Of a DNA stretch of 64,000 nucleotides, positions 25,792 to 34,829 are shown piece after piece. The stretch covers positions 124,001 to 188,000 of the forward strand of contig NZ_BMUI01000002.1 in assembly GCF_014650115.1 (NCBI RefSeq), read 5' to 3'. The position numbers were made by a program, and so were the translations under genes. Numbering within the stretch: position 1 is the first letter of the stretch; every line of letters starts with the position of its first letter. The DNA is from Streptomyces olivaceoviridis. Lineage in GTDB: Bacteria; Actinomycetota; Actinomycetes; Streptomycetales; Streptomycetaceae. Below the pieces are notes generated by a model. It was given only the letters and a program-made list of their open reading frames with translations, was not told the DNA's origin and did no database searches.

Positions 25792-25840
25792 TCAGCCCAG
25801 TCCGTGACCGCGGACGCGTCCAAGGACCGGTGGTCCCGCC

Positions 25841-26683
25841 ATGCCCGCTGCGGCCTCGCCGCTCACCGCCGCGTACGACCGCCTCGCCACGGCCTTCCCG
25901 GGCCTGGCCGTGACCGAGCTGAGCCCGGACGACCCGGCTCCCGCGGGCGGGGACTGGACCGCCGCCGCCGGGCTCGCGGCGGGCGGCGCGGAGCTGGACG
26001 CCTTCCTCGCCCGGGACGCGGACCAGGTGGTGCGGGACTACGGCCGGCCGGCCCGCCCGGACGTCGTCGCGAGCTTCGGCCTGCACCGCTACGCCTGGCC
26101 GGCCTGCCTGCTGATCACCGTTCCGTGGTTCCTGCACCGCCGGGTGCCCCGGCTACCCGTGACACACGTCTGGTACGACCGCACGGCCGGCCGGATGGCC
26201 GTACGGCCCCCCATCTCCGTCGCCTGCCTGCCGGACGACCCCGCCGCCGCACTGCCCGGCACGGTCGTCGTACCGGACGAGGAGGCGCTGCGGGCCGAGG
26301 TGCGGGCGGCCGTGGCCGGACACCTGGAGCCGGTGCTCGGCGTCTTCGGGCCCCGGATGCGGCGGCGCGGGCGCGCGCTGTGGGGCATGGCGACCGACGA
26401 GGTCGCGGAGGGGCTGTGGTACGTCGCCCGGCTGTTCGGCGAGCGGGAGGAGGCGCGGGCCGTACGGGAGCTGGGGCTGCTGCTGCCGGGGGCGACCCCG
26501 CCGTACGCCGGTTCCGCCGGGTTCCGGACGCCGACCGGGCCGGACGGCTCACCGCTGCCCACCCGGGACCGGGTGAGCTGCTGCATGTTCTACACCGTCC
26601 GCCCGGAGGACGTCTGCGCCACCTGCCCGCGCACCTGCGACGGCGAGCGGATCGCCAAACCCACCGCGTCCGCAGCCGCTTGA
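25841..26683 (+). CDS. FhuF-like (2Fe-2S) siderophore-iron reductase
   Basis: The 280-residue protein ends with the FhuF cluster motif CC-X10-C-X2-C (CCMFYTVRPEDVCATC, about 247-262), which binds an unusual 2Fe-2S centre. The central part (SFGLHRYAWPACLLITVPWF) resembles FhuF-like siderophore reductases. It should release iron from ferric siderophore complexes in the cytoplasm. The iron box 50 bases upstream supports regulation by iron. No siderophore biosynthesis or transport genes are in the window, so it is an orphan of its regulon. Confidence 0.88.
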   Translation: MPAAASPLTAAYDRLATAFPGLAVTELSPDDPAPAGGDWTAAAGLAAGGAELDAFLARDADQVVRDYGRPARPDVVASFGLHRYAWPACLLITVPWFLHRRVPRLPVTHVWYDRTAGRMAVRPPISVACLPDDPAAALPGTVVVPDEEALRAEVRAAVAGHLEPVLGVFGPRMRRRGRALWGMATDEVAEGLWYVARLFGEREEARAVRELGLLLPGATPPYAGSAGFRTPTGPDGSPLPTRDRVSCCMFYTVRPEDVCATCPRTCDGERIAKPTASAAA

Positions 26684-26999
26684 GGGACCCTCAGGCACGG
26701 AGCACGCCGCAGGGTCCACTAAGATCACCGGCACAGGACCACCCACCCTCGGCCCGGTTCGCGGACAGGTGATTCACAACTCCCTCACCTGTCGCGGGAA
26801 CTTTCCGAGGAACCACCCGTACGGGTAGTCTTATTCGAACTCAACTCCCGCCCCTCACGCGGCAGTTCGAGCAGAACGCCGTCCCTGGGCATTCCCTTGC
26901 ACCTTATTGGCGGCCTCTTGCCCCGAAACCCCCTGAGGGCCCTCGGGAGTGGGCCACTATGGCGGGCGTTACGCCCTATCCCAATGCAAGGGACCCCTG
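26684..26999. promoter_or_regulatory. Gene-free leader region with two dyads before the DUF2637 gene
   Basis: This 316-base stretch shows no gene. It contains a 9-bp inverted repeat GACAGGTGA/TCACCTGTC spaced by 12 bases (26764-26793) and the 12-bp palindrome ACCCGTACGGGT (26815-26826). A GGAAC element lies at 26798, which could be an ECF-sigma -35. The dyads probably bind a regulator of the downstream gene. GAGGGACCCTC near the start may end the FhuF-like transcript. Confidence 0.45.
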
Positions 27000-28043
27000 A
27001 TGAGACTGACCGACATATCGCTGAACTGGCTGCTTCCGGGCGCCGTACTGCTCCTGGGCGTGCTGGCGGCGGTGGCGGTGCTCGCGCGCGGCAAGCGCTC
27101 CTCCGGGGAGAACGCGAGCGCGGACGACTCGTGGGAGCGCAGCGAGGAGCGCCGCAGGCGCAAGGAGGCCATCTACGGCACGGCCTCCTACGTACTCCTG
27201 TTCTGCTGTGCGGCGGTGGCGGCTGCCCTGTCCTTCCACGGCCTCGTCGGCTTCGGTGAGCAGAACCTCGGGCTGACCGACGGCTGGCAGTACCTGGTGC
27301 CGTTCGGCCTGGACGGCGCGGCGATGTTCTGCTCCGTCCTCGCGGTCCGCGAGGCCAGCCACGGCGACGCGGCGCTCGGTTCCCGGATACTCGTCTGGCT
27401 GTTCGCCGCGGCGGCGGCCTGGTTCAACTGGGTGCACGCGCCCCGGGGCGCGGGGCACGCCGGTGCGCCGCAGTTCTTCTCCGGCATGTCGCTGTCGGCG
27501 GCCGTGCTGTTCGACCGGGCGTTGAAGCAGACCCGCCGGGCCGCGCTGCGCGAGCAGGGCCTGGTGCCGCGTCCGCTGCCGCAGATCCGGATCGTGCGCT
27601 GGGTGCGGGCGCCCCGCGAGACGTACAGGGCCTGGTCGCTGATGCTCCTGGAGGGCGTGCGCAGCCTCGACGAGGCCGTCGAGGAGGTCCGCGAGGACAA
27701 GCGGCAGAAGGAGGAGACCCGGCAGCGGCGGCGCGACCAGCAGCGTGTGGAGCGCGCCCAACTGAAGGCGATCAGCCGGGGCCACCGCGGCTTCGTCGGC
27801 CGGGGCGCCGGCCGGCAGGTAGAGGTGCAGGCCGTGGAGCGCGGCCCGGCTCCCGCGACCGCGGAGCCTGCCATATCGACCGCGGAACAACTGCCCGTCC
27901 GCGCACGGCCCTCCCTTCAGCGGGTCCCCAGTGGGAGTGAGCCGGTGACCGTCGACCTCACCGCCGAGGACGACACCATGGCCCTGCCGCGCCTGGACTC
28001 CCTGGAGCGCAAGCTGAAGGACCTGGAGCAGCAGTTCGGCTGA
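27000..28043 (+). CDS. DUF2637 membrane protein
   Basis: The 347-residue protein starts with a membrane helix (LNWLLPGAVLLLGVLAAVAV). A charged loop (SWERSEERRRRKEA), three more helices of DUF2637 type (TASYVLLFCCAAVAAALSFH, then YLVPFGLDGAAMFCSVLAVREAS) and a long basic, coiled cytoplasmic tail follow. DUF2637 resembles the SpdB proteins of actinomycete plasmid transfer loci, but chromosomal copies like this are common and their role is unknown. The ATG at 27000 was chosen because it begins directly at the first helix. No Tra/Spd genes are nearby. A strong terminator follows. Confidence 0.82.
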   Translation: MRLTDISLNWLLPGAVLLLGVLAAVAVLARGKRSSGENASADDSWERSEERRRRKEAIYGTASYVLLFCCAAVAAALSFHGLVGFGEQNLGLTDGWQYLVPFGLDGAAMFCSVLAVREASHGDAALGSRILVWLFAAAAAWFNWVHAPRGAGHAGAPQFFSGMSLSAAVLFDRALKQTRRAALREQGLVPRPLPQIRIVRWVRAPRETYRAWSLMLLEGVRSLDEAVEEVREDKRQKEETRQRRRDQQRVERAQLKAISRGHRGFVGRGAGRQVEVQAVERGPAPATAEPAISTAEQLPVRARPSLQRVPSGSEPVTVDLTAEDDTMALPRLDSLERKLKDLEQQFG

Positions 28044-28067
28044 CGGACCCCGCGGTGCGACCGCGGT

Positions 28068-28110
28068 ACGGGACGGGGGCGTGACCACGCGGGTCACGCC
28101 CCCGTCCCGT
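28068..28110. terminator. Bidirectional terminator with 19-bp perfect stem
   Basis: ACGGGACGGGGGCGTGACC, a five-base loop ACGCG, and the exact complement form a 19-bp hairpin in the convergent gap between the DUF2637 gene and the ATP-binding protein gene. It should stop transcription from both sides. Confidence 0.85.
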
Positions 28111-28121
28111 CGCGCTGTGCC

Positions 28122-28595
28122 TCACGCCGCCTCGGCGCCGAGTTCGAACCACACCGACTTGCCCACCTCGTGCGGCCGTACGCCCCAGGCGTCGGCGAGG
28201 GACTGCACCAGCAGCAGGCCCCGGCCGTGGGTGTCGTCGTTCGTCTCCGGCGCGTGCGGCTCGGGTCTGCGGGCCACGAAGTCCCGCACTTCCACGCGCA
28301 GTCCGCCCGGGTCCACGACGGCCGTGAGCACGGCGTCGTCGTCGGTGTGGACGAGCGCGTTGGTGACGAGTTCGCTGGTGAGCAGTTCGGCTATCTCCGA
28401 GCGGCCCGGTTTGCCCCAGTGCCGCAGCAGTTCGCGCAGCTCCCGGCGGGCCTCCGGCACCGCCCTGAGGTCCGCCCGGCCCAGCTCGCGCCGCAGTTGC
28501 CGCGCGTGGTCGGTGATGGTGTCGGTCCGTTCCCCCGTTGTCGCCGAGAAGGCCCCTACCGTCACGGGACCGCCCCCTCGCGCCTGCCTCTTCAT
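28122..28595 (-). CDS. ATP-binding protein of the anti-sigma-factor kinase type (HATPase_c_2)
   Basis: The 157-residue protein has the N box of the GHKL fold (SELVTNALVH) and the G2 box (HGRGLLLVQSLADAWG). This matches the many RsbW/SpoIIAB-like proteins of Streptomyces, which bind and phosphorylate anti-sigma antagonists or act as stand-alone regulators. The G1 box is poorly conserved (VEVRDFVARRP), so kinase activity may be weak. The ATG at 28595 has a G-rich ribosome site; a GTG at 28565 is also possible. No partner sigma or antagonist gene is adjacent. Confidence 0.82.
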   Translation of the reverse strand: MKRQARGGGPVTVGAFSATTGERTDTITDHARQLRRELGRADLRAVPEARRELRELLRHWGKPGRSEIAELLTSELVTNALVHTDDDAVLTAVVDPGGLRVEVRDFVARRPEPHAPETNDDTHGRGLLLVQSLADAWGVRPHEVGKSVWFELGAEAA

Positions 28596-28883
28596 GACCC
28601 CCGCCCGCACGCCGCCGGTCCCTGCCCCTCCTGGTCGAACACGTTCACGGGGGGATGCTTGCCCAGTGGGCTCCCGGGCAGTCCTGGCGCATGCCCGATG
28701 ACCGGTGGTTCAGCCATATCCGTGCCCCGCCCGGTCCGGCTGTCGGACACCGCGGCGGCCGGACCTCGCGCTCACCGGACGCCGCCGGACGCCACGGACG
28801 TCCCGGGACACCGGTCCGGCCGCGTCCGGCACCGGTTGACCTCGCATCGTCACGCCACGTGAAACTGGCCGAAATCACTCCCC

Positions 28884-30626
28884 TTAGGGCCGCGGTACGT
28901 TGCGCAGGTTGGAGCGGGCCATCTGGAGCATCCGGCCGACCCCGCCGTCCAGCACGATCTTGGAGGCGGACAGCGCGAACCCGGTGACCATCTCGGCGCT
29001 GATCTTCGGCGGGATGGACAGAGCGTTGGGGTCGGTGACGACGTCCACCAGGGCCGGCCCCTTGTGCCTGAAGGCGTCCTTGAGGGCCGCCGCGAGCTGC
29101 TTCGGCTTCTCCACGCGCACGCCGTACGCGCCGCAGGCCCGGGCGACGGCGGCGAAGTCGGGGTTGGTGTTGCCGGTGCCGTACGAGGGCAGTCCGGCGA
29201 CCAGCATCTCCAGCTCGACCATGCCGAGGGAGGAGTTGTCGAACAGCACCACCTTGACCGGCAGGTCGTGCTGCACGAGGGTCAGGAAGTCCCCCATCAG
29301 CATGGAGAACCCGCCGTCCCCGGCCATGGCGACCACCTGCCGGCGCCGGTCGGTGAACTGGGCGCCGATCGCCATCGGCAGCGCGTTCGCCATCGACCCG
29401 TGCGAGAAGGAACCGATGATCCGACGGCGGCCGTTGGGCGAGACGTACCGGGCGGCCCAGACGTTGCACATCCCGGTGTCCACGGTGAACACGGCGTCTT
29501 CGTCGGCGACTTCGTCCAGTACGGCGGCCACGTACTCGGGGTGGATCGGGATGTGCTTGTCGACCTTCCGGGTGTACGCCTTGACCACGCCCTCCAGCGC
29601 GTCGGCGTGCCTCTTGAGCATCCGGTCGAGGAAGCGCCGGTCCGTCTTCTCCTTCACGCGCGGGATCAGGCACCGCAGCGTCTCGCGGGCATCGCCCCAC
29701 ACGGCCAGGTCGAGCCGCGAGCGGCGGCCGAGCACCTCGGGCCGCACGTCGATCTGCGCGATCCGCACGTCGTCCGGCAGGAACGCGTTGTACGGGAAGT
29801 CGGTGCCGACCAGGATCAGCAGATCGCACTCGTGGGTGGCCTCGTAGGCGGCGCCGTAGCCGAGCAGTCCGCTCATGCCGACGTCGTACGGGTTGTCGTA
29901 CTGGATGAACTCCTTGCCGCGCAGCGCGTGCCCGACCGGCGACTTGATCTTCCCGGCGAACTCCATGACCTCGGCGTGGGCGCCGGCCGTGCCGCTGCCG
30001 CAGAACAGGGTGACCTTGCCGGCCGCGTCGATCATCTCCGCGAGCGCGTCGATCTCGGCGTCGCCCGGCCGCACGGTGGGCCGTGAGGTCACGAGCGCGC
30101 TCTGCGCCGCCTTCTCCGGGGCCGGTTCGGCGGCGATGTCGCCGGGCAGGGCCACCACGCTCACCCCGCTGCGGCCGACCGCGTGCTGGATGGCGGTCTG
30201 GAGCAGCCGGGGCATCTGCTTCGGGCTGGAGATCAGCTCGCAGTAGTGGCTGCACTCCTGGAACAGCCTCTCCGGGTGGGTCTCCTGGAAGTAGCCGAGG
30301 CCGATCTCGCTCGACGGGATGTGCGAGGCGAGGGCCAGCACCGGGGCCATCGAGCGGTGGGCGTCGTACAGGCCGTTGATCAGGTGCAGGTTGCCCGGGC
30401 CGCAGGAGCCGGCGCAGGCGGCCAGCTTCCCGGTGATCTGTGCCTCGGCGCCGGCCGCGAAGGCGGCGGTCTCCTCGTGGCGTACGTGGATCCAGTCGAT
30501 GGCGGCGTTGCGCCGCACGGCGTCCACGACCGGGTTGAGGCTGTCGCCGACGACGCCGTACAGGCGCCGCACCCCGGCGCGGACGAGGATGTCGACGAAC
30601 TGCTCGGCGACGTTCTGTTTGGCCAT
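28884..30626 (-). CDS. poxB: Pyruvate:quinone oxidoreductase (thiamine pyrophosphate enzyme)
   Basis: The 580-residue protein shows the three-domain thiamine-enzyme layout. The N-terminal Pyr domain has the cofactor-activating Glu in WIHVRHEETAAFAAGAEA. The central FAD/Rossmann domain has LFCGSGTAGAHAEVMEFA. The C-terminal PP domain has the GDG motif in AGDGGFSMLMGDF, ending near LFDNSSLG. Conserved segments such as GYFQETHPERLFQECSHYCE match PoxB-like pyruvate dehydrogenases, which oxidise pyruvate to acetate and CO2 and reduce membrane quinone. Related acetolactate synthases are less likely because the FAD-domain and PoxB-type motifs fit better. It appears monocistronic. Confidence 0.9.
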   Translation of the reverse strand: MAKQNVAEQFVDILVRAGVRRLYGVVGDSLNPVVDAVRRNAAIDWIHVRHEETAAFAAGAEAQITGKLAACAGSCGPGNLHLINGLYDAHRSMAPVLALASHIPSSEIGLGYFQETHPERLFQECSHYCELISSPKQMPRLLQTAIQHAVGRSGVSVVALPGDIAAEPAPEKAAQSALVTSRPTVRPGDAEIDALAEMIDAAGKVTLFCGSGTAGAHAEVMEFAGKIKSPVGHALRGKEFIQYDNPYDVGMSGLLGYGAAYEATHECDLLILVGTDFPYNAFLPDDVRIAQIDVRPEVLGRRSRLDLAVWGDARETLRCLIPRVKEKTDRRFLDRMLKRHADALEGVVKAYTRKVDKHIPIHPEYVAAVLDEVADEDAVFTVDTGMCNVWAARYVSPNGRRRIIGSFSHGSMANALPMAIGAQFTDRRRQVVAMAGDGGFSMLMGDFLTLVQHDLPVKVVLFDNSSLGMVELEMLVAGLPSYGTGNTNPDFAAVARACGAYGVRVEKPKQLAAALKDAFRHKGPALVDVVTDPNALSIPPKISAEMVTGFALSASKIVLDGGVGRMLQMARSNLRNVPRP

Positions 30627-30695
30627 GGCGCGCGTCAGCCCCTTCGCTGTCCCGGGATACGGCCTTCCCGTTCCATCAATCCACAGGGACGGTGG

Positions 30696-32024
30696 TCACG
30701 CCTCCCACACGGCCGCCGCCGTACGGTCGTCGGCGTAGCCCTTCACCCGTACCTGGGCGTCGGCGAGGAAGGCGGCGAGACCCGGCGGGGTACGGCCCGA
30801 CCAGCGACGGGCCAGGTAGGCGCAGAGGGCGGGCTCGTCGCGCAGCGGGCCGGCCAGGCCCGCCGTGCACATCACCAGCGCATCACCCGTGCGGGCTACC
30901 GAGGCCCGGAACCGGAACGGCTCGCGGGGCGGTTCCGGGGCCGGTACCGCGGGCTCGAACGGGCTCGGCGGGGCCGGGAGGCCGAGGTCCATCGTCAGCC
31001 GGTCGCCCTCGGGCGTCCGCTCCGGCGGCGCGCCGGGGCCGGCGACGGGTGCGCCGGTGCCGCCCTCCGGCGCGGCCTGCGGCTCGATGTCCTGCCAGGC
31101 GTCGCCCCGCAACCGGAACAGCCCGCCGTCCCCGACGCCGAAGAACACACGGGTACGGCAGTCCGGGTCGGCGGGCAGCAACAGACAGCGCAGGCTCGCC
31201 GTGTACTCCTCGGGGTCCAGGCCCTGTTCGGCGGCGCTCGCGCGGAGCTTGCCGAGACCGCGGTCGGTCAGCCGGTGCAGACCCGACTTCAGGTCGCCGC
31301 GCCGGGCCGCGCGGATGTCCGCCACGAGCCGCTGGTGGCTACGGCCCACGGCCCGCCCGATCCAGCGGCACGCCTCGGCCGCCGCCAGGTGCGCATCCGG
31401 CGCGGCCCGGGCCCCCGTGGCCATCGCGACCAGGACCAGCGCCTGTTCTCCCGCCCCGAACCGCGCGGTGAGCAGCGCGTCCCGGCGCGGCTCGCCCCGG
31501 TACCGGGCCGAGTCCCCGCGCAGCGACACGGCCCGCAGTGTGCAGGCGCCGTACCGGGCCCCGTCCAGCACGGTGTCCGCGACCAGTTCGCCGAGCCCGT
31601 CCGGCTCGGCGAGCGGGAGCGCGGTGGGCTCGGGGTCGTAGGTGGGGGGACCGGAACCGACGTAGTCGACGGAGGGCGGTGGAGTGCTCTCGGCGGGCGG
31701 GGCGGACGCGGCGGGGAGGGCGGGTTCTGGCGGTGGCGGCGGCGCGGTCCGCTGGGTCGGCACCGGCGCCTTCGCGGGAGCCGGTGGCGGCGCCGGCTCG
31801 GCTGCTCCGGGACGGACCGGTACCGCGTCAGCCGGTTCGGGATCCACCGGTCCGGGCTCCGCCGTGTCCGTCGGCCGTCCCCCCACCGCGTTCCGCGCCG
31901 AGGCGAAGCGGTCGTCCAGGGAATCGGGCGCTGCCGCGGGACCCGTGTCCGCGGTGGAGTCGTCGTACAGCTGCCCCCACCAGTCGTCGTCGTGACGGGC
32001 GGGGCTTCCCCCCTGCTGGCTCAT
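30696..32024 (-). CDS. PP2C-like protein with missing metal ligands (probable pseudophosphatase)
   Basis: The 442-residue protein has a disordered Pro/Ala-rich N-terminal third and a PP2C-like domain from about 150. Expected landmarks are recognisable but altered. ALVLVAMATGARA stands where active enzymes have ADGMG, and VMCTAGLAG where they have SDGL, so two metal-binding Asp residues are Ala or Thr. The final DDRTAAAVW (DDxT motif) is kept. This suggests a protein that binds but does not dephosphorylate its partner. I chose the ATG at 32024 (MSQQGG) with AAGG upstream; ATG 32033 is possible. An 18-bp palindrome lies just upstream. Confidence 0.72.
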   Translation of the reverse strand: MSQQGGSPARHDDDWWGQLYDDSTADTGPAAAPDSLDDRFASARNAVGGRPTDTAEPGPVDPEPADAVPVRPGAAEPAPPPAPAKAPVPTQRTAPPPPPEPALPAASAPPAESTPPPSVDYVGSGPPTYDPEPTALPLAEPDGLGELVADTVLDGARYGACTLRAVSLRGDSARYRGEPRRDALLTARFGAGEQALVLVAMATGARAAPDAHLAAAEACRWIGRAVGRSHQRLVADIRAARRGDLKSGLHRLTDRGLGKLRASAAEQGLDPEEYTASLRCLLLPADPDCRTRVFFGVGDGGLFRLRGDAWQDIEPQAAPEGGTGAPVAGPGAPPERTPEGDRLTMDLGLPAPPSPFEPAVPAPEPPREPFRFRASVARTGDALVMCTAGLAGPLRDEPALCAYLARRWSGRTPPGLAAFLADAQVRVKGYADDRTAAAVWEA

Positions 32025-32036
32025 GCCCTTCATTGT

Positions 32037-32054
32037 CCACCGCACGTGCGGTGG
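32037..32054. promoter_or_regulatory. 18-bp perfect palindrome upstream of the PP2C-like gene
   Basis: CCACCGCACGTGCGGTGG ends only 13 bases from the PP2C-like start codon. It is in the 296-base gap shared with the divergent TrmB/LuxR-type regulator, which is a natural candidate to bind it. The rest of the gap (32055-32320) shows no gene. Confidence 0.5.
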
Positions 32055-32320
32055 GAAAACGGGGCATCAGGAAAATTCGGCGCATCGCCCCCGTCGAACG
32101 GCGTGTCGAGTGAGCGGGTGAACTGCCGTACGAGCGGCGGCCGGTGGCCACCGGGCGGCCCCACCCCCCACGGGAGGACCGCCCGGCGGCGTCCGCACCC
32201 ACCTTGGCAGAGTCCCCACCGGTACGGCGATGATGTCCGGCGGCGGGTTTGCGCCGTGGCCGGTTTCCGCCACGTCGTGCCGCTTCCGTCGGTTTGTGCA
32301 CAGGGGAGGGACGCGGGGCG

Positions 32321-33310
32321 ATGCTGGCAGCGATAGGGCTGGACGAGACGCACGAGGCGGCGTACCGGGCGCTGGTGTCCGTGGGCGCGGCCGACGTCAC
32401 CGATCTGGCGCGGCGCCTGACGCTGGCCGAGCACGACACCGAGCGGGCGCTGCGCCGGCTGGAGCGGCAGGGTCTCGCGGCCCAGTCCTCGGCGTGGCCG
32501 GGCCGCTGGGTGGCGGCTCCGCCCGGGGTGGCGCTGGGCGCGCTGCTCACCCAGCAGCGGCACGAGCTGGAGAAGGCGGAGCTGGCGGCGGCGCTGCTCG
32601 CCGAGGAGTACCGGGCGGCGGCGGCCGAACCGGCGGTGCACGATCTGGTGGAGGTGGTGACCGGTGCCTCGGCGGTCGCGCAGCGCTTCCTCCAGCTCCA
32701 GCTGGGCGCGGCCGAGGAGGTGTGCGCGCTGGTGACCGGAAACCCGGTGGCCGTGTCCGGCACGGAGAACGACGCGGAGGAGCAGGCGGCCGGGCGCGGG
32801 GTGCGCTACCGGGTGGTGGTGGAGCGGGCGGTGCTGGACCTGCCGCACGGGCTCACCGAGCTGACGGCGGCGCTCGGCCGGGACGAGCGGGTGCGGGTGG
32901 TGGACCGGGTGCCGACGAAGCTGGTGGTGGCCGACCGGTCGCTCGCGATGGTGCCGCTGACGTCGAGGACGGCGGAGCCGGCCGCGCTGGTGGTGCACGC
33001 CAGCGGGCTGCTGGAGCTGCTCGCCGGGCTGTTCGAGTCGGTGTGGCGGGAGGCGCTGCCGTTGCGGCTCGGCGCCGCCGGGGTGACCGAGGGGGAGCCG
33101 GACGGCCCGGACGCCACCGATCTGGAGGTGCTGTCGCTGCTGCTGGCGGGGCTGACCGACGCGAGCGTGGCCAAGGCGCTCGACCTGGGCCTGCGGACGG
33201 TGCAGCGCCGGGTACGACGCCTGATGGAACTGGCCGGGGTGACGACCCGGCTCCAACTGGGCTGGCACGCCCGCGAGCGCGGCTGGGTGTCCCGCGGAGC
33301 CGGCGGCTGA
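32321..33310 (+). CDS. TrmB/LuxR-type helix-turn-helix regulator
   Basis: The 329-residue protein has an N-terminal TrmB-like winged helix (ETHEAAYRALVSVGAADVTD, then LARRLTLAEHDTERALRRLE) and a central phospholipase-D-like ligand region. The C-terminal LuxR helix-turn-helix contains LLLAGLTDASVAKALDLGL and then RTVQRRVRRLMELAGV. Many Streptomyces carry such orphan regulators, often next to secreted enzymes. Start ATG 32321 is preceded by GGGGAGGG. It is divergent from the PP2C-like gene and convergent with the SGNH hydrolase, 22 bases away. Confidence 0.85.
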   Translation: MLAAIGLDETHEAAYRALVSVGAADVTDLARRLTLAEHDTERALRRLERQGLAAQSSAWPGRWVAAPPGVALGALLTQQRHELEKAELAAALLAEEYRAAAAEPAVHDLVEVVTGASAVAQRFLQLQLGAAEEVCALVTGNPVAVSGTENDAEEQAAGRGVRYRVVVERAVLDLPHGLTELTAALGRDERVRVVDRVPTKLVVADRSLAMVPLTSRTAEPAALVVHASGLLELLAGLFESVWREALPLRLGAAGVTEGEPDGPDATDLEVLSLLLAGLTDASVAKALDLGLRTVQRRVRRLMELAGVTTRLQLGWHARERGWVSRGAGG

Positions 33311-33332
33311 CCGCCGGTGCGCCGGTGCGGCC

Positions 33333-34601
33333 TCACCTGCCTGCCGGGCGCGGGCGCGGTGCCGTGCGGGTGACCGGCGCCGTGGCGTGGGCGCGGCCCG
33401 TCAGCTCGGACCCGAGCGGCTCCTGCGTCAGCACGCGGTGGACGGTGTCGGCCACCGCGGCCATGCCCGCGTCGTTGAAGTGCAGGTGGTCGCCGGGGTC
33501 GTAGGCGGGCAGGATGCGGCCGGGGTCGTCGGGGTCCCGGACGGTCGCGTCGGCGTCGGCGACCGCGTCGAAGGCGCCGCCGTCCCGGATGAAGGCGTTC
33601 ACCCGCTGCCGTACCGCCTCGCCGGCGGCCGTCCAGGCGGGGTACCCGCCGTACGGGGTGAGGGTGACGCCGACGACCCGGACACCACGGGCGTGGGCGC
33701 GGGTCACCACGGTGCGGTAGGCGTCCGCGAAGGCGGCGGTGTCGTTCGCCTCCGGGGTGCCCTTGATGTCGTTGATGCCCTCGAAGACGACCAGGACCCG
33801 CACCCCGGCCCGGTCCAGCGCGTCCGCGTCCAGGCGGGCGAGGGCGCTCGGTCCGGCGCCGTCGAGCAGCAGGCGGTTGCCGGCGATGCCCGCGTTGAGG
33901 ACGCCGAGCCGCCGCTCGCGCAGCCGCTGGGCGAGCCGGTCGGGCCAGCGGCGGTTGGTGTCGGGGGTGGAGCCGTTGCCGTCGGTGAGCGAGTCCCCGA
34001 ACGCGACGACACTGCCGGCGGCGGGCCCGCGGACGTCGACGCCGGTGACGTAGTACCAGCGGCTGGTGGTCGCCGTGTACGCGGTGCCGTCCCCGTCGGC
34101 GGCCCGGCCGGCGCCGGCCGGGGCCACGTAGCTGGTCTGGAGGGCGGTGCGGTGATAAGTGGCGGGTCCGGAGTTCTCCGGGGTGTACACGGTGACGAGC
34201 AGGTCGGCTCCGGCCGGTACGCGCAGCGGCACCGGGTCGGTGACCGCGTCCGCGCCCGCCGGGACGGTCAGCTCCGTGGCACTGCGGAAGGTGGCGGTGC
34301 GCAGGGTGCCGGGTACGGCCTCGGGGCCGGCCGCCCGGCTCAGCGCGACGGTGACCGCGCCGAGGCGCAGGGGCGCGGTGCCGAGCCGGTTGCTGAGCCG
34401 GACGCGGACCGCGGTGCCGCCGACGCTGAGGTGGACGACGTTGCGGACGGCGGCGCCGGGCAGCGCGGCGGCGGTGCCGGAGGGCGCGGTCTCCCAGCTT
34501 CCGGTCCAGGGCGGCGGGGTCGGCTCGGCGACGGCCGGTGCCGTCAGGCCCGGCAGCAGCGCCGGGAGGAGGACCGCGAGGACCCGTACGACCTTGGCCA
34601 T
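33333..34601 (-). CDS. Secreted SGNH/GDSL hydrolase
   Basis: The 422-residue protein has a signal peptide (MAKVVRVLAVLLPALLPGLT, cleaved near AVA-EP) and a beta-sandwich N-terminal domain. An SGNH esterase domain follows: block I GDSLTDG with the nucleophile Ser, block II Gly in NAGIAGNR, block III GINDIKG, and block V DHLHFND with Asp and His. It probably deacylates or deacetylates an extracellular polysaccharide. The ATG at 34601 was chosen for the signal peptide; the frame extends further without one. Confidence 0.9.
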   Translation of the reverse strand: MAKVVRVLAVLLPALLPGLTAPAVAEPTPPPWTGSWETAPSGTAAALPGAAVRNVVHLSVGGTAVRVRLSNRLGTAPLRLGAVTVALSRAAGPEAVPGTLRTATFRSATELTVPAGADAVTDPVPLRVPAGADLLVTVYTPENSGPATYHRTALQTSYVAPAGAGRAADGDGTAYTATTSRWYYVTGVDVRGPAAGSVVAFGDSLTDGNGSTPDTNRRWPDRLAQRLRERRLGVLNAGIAGNRLLLDGAGPSALARLDADALDRAGVRVLVVFEGINDIKGTPEANDTAAFADAYRTVVTRAHARGVRVVGVTLTPYGGYPAWTAAGEAVRQRVNAFIRDGGAFDAVADADATVRDPDDPGRILPAYDPGDHLHFNDAGMAAVADTVHRVLTQEPLGSELTGRAHATAPVTRTAPRPRPAGR

Positions 34602-34829
34602 GTGTGCCCGCCCTTCCCCGTCGGCCGTCGGAGGCGACCGTGCCACACGGGCGGACCGCGCCGCCGGAACATCGACGGGGGTCCACCCGCTCGGCGCAAC
34701 GGGGCACCGGGGAGCCACGGGACGGCGGGCGCGGACGCGGACGCGGGACGGGAGGCGCGAGGGGGCGCGGGGCGAAAGGCGGGGCAGGGCGGGAGGCACG
34801 GCTGGGCGGGGAACGCGACGGGCGGCGTG

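Noticed and set aside
27000..28043. Integrated plasmid transfer region (DUF2637/SpdB-like)
   Set aside because: No Tra, Rep, Int or attachment-site features nearby; chromosomal DUF2637 genes are common.
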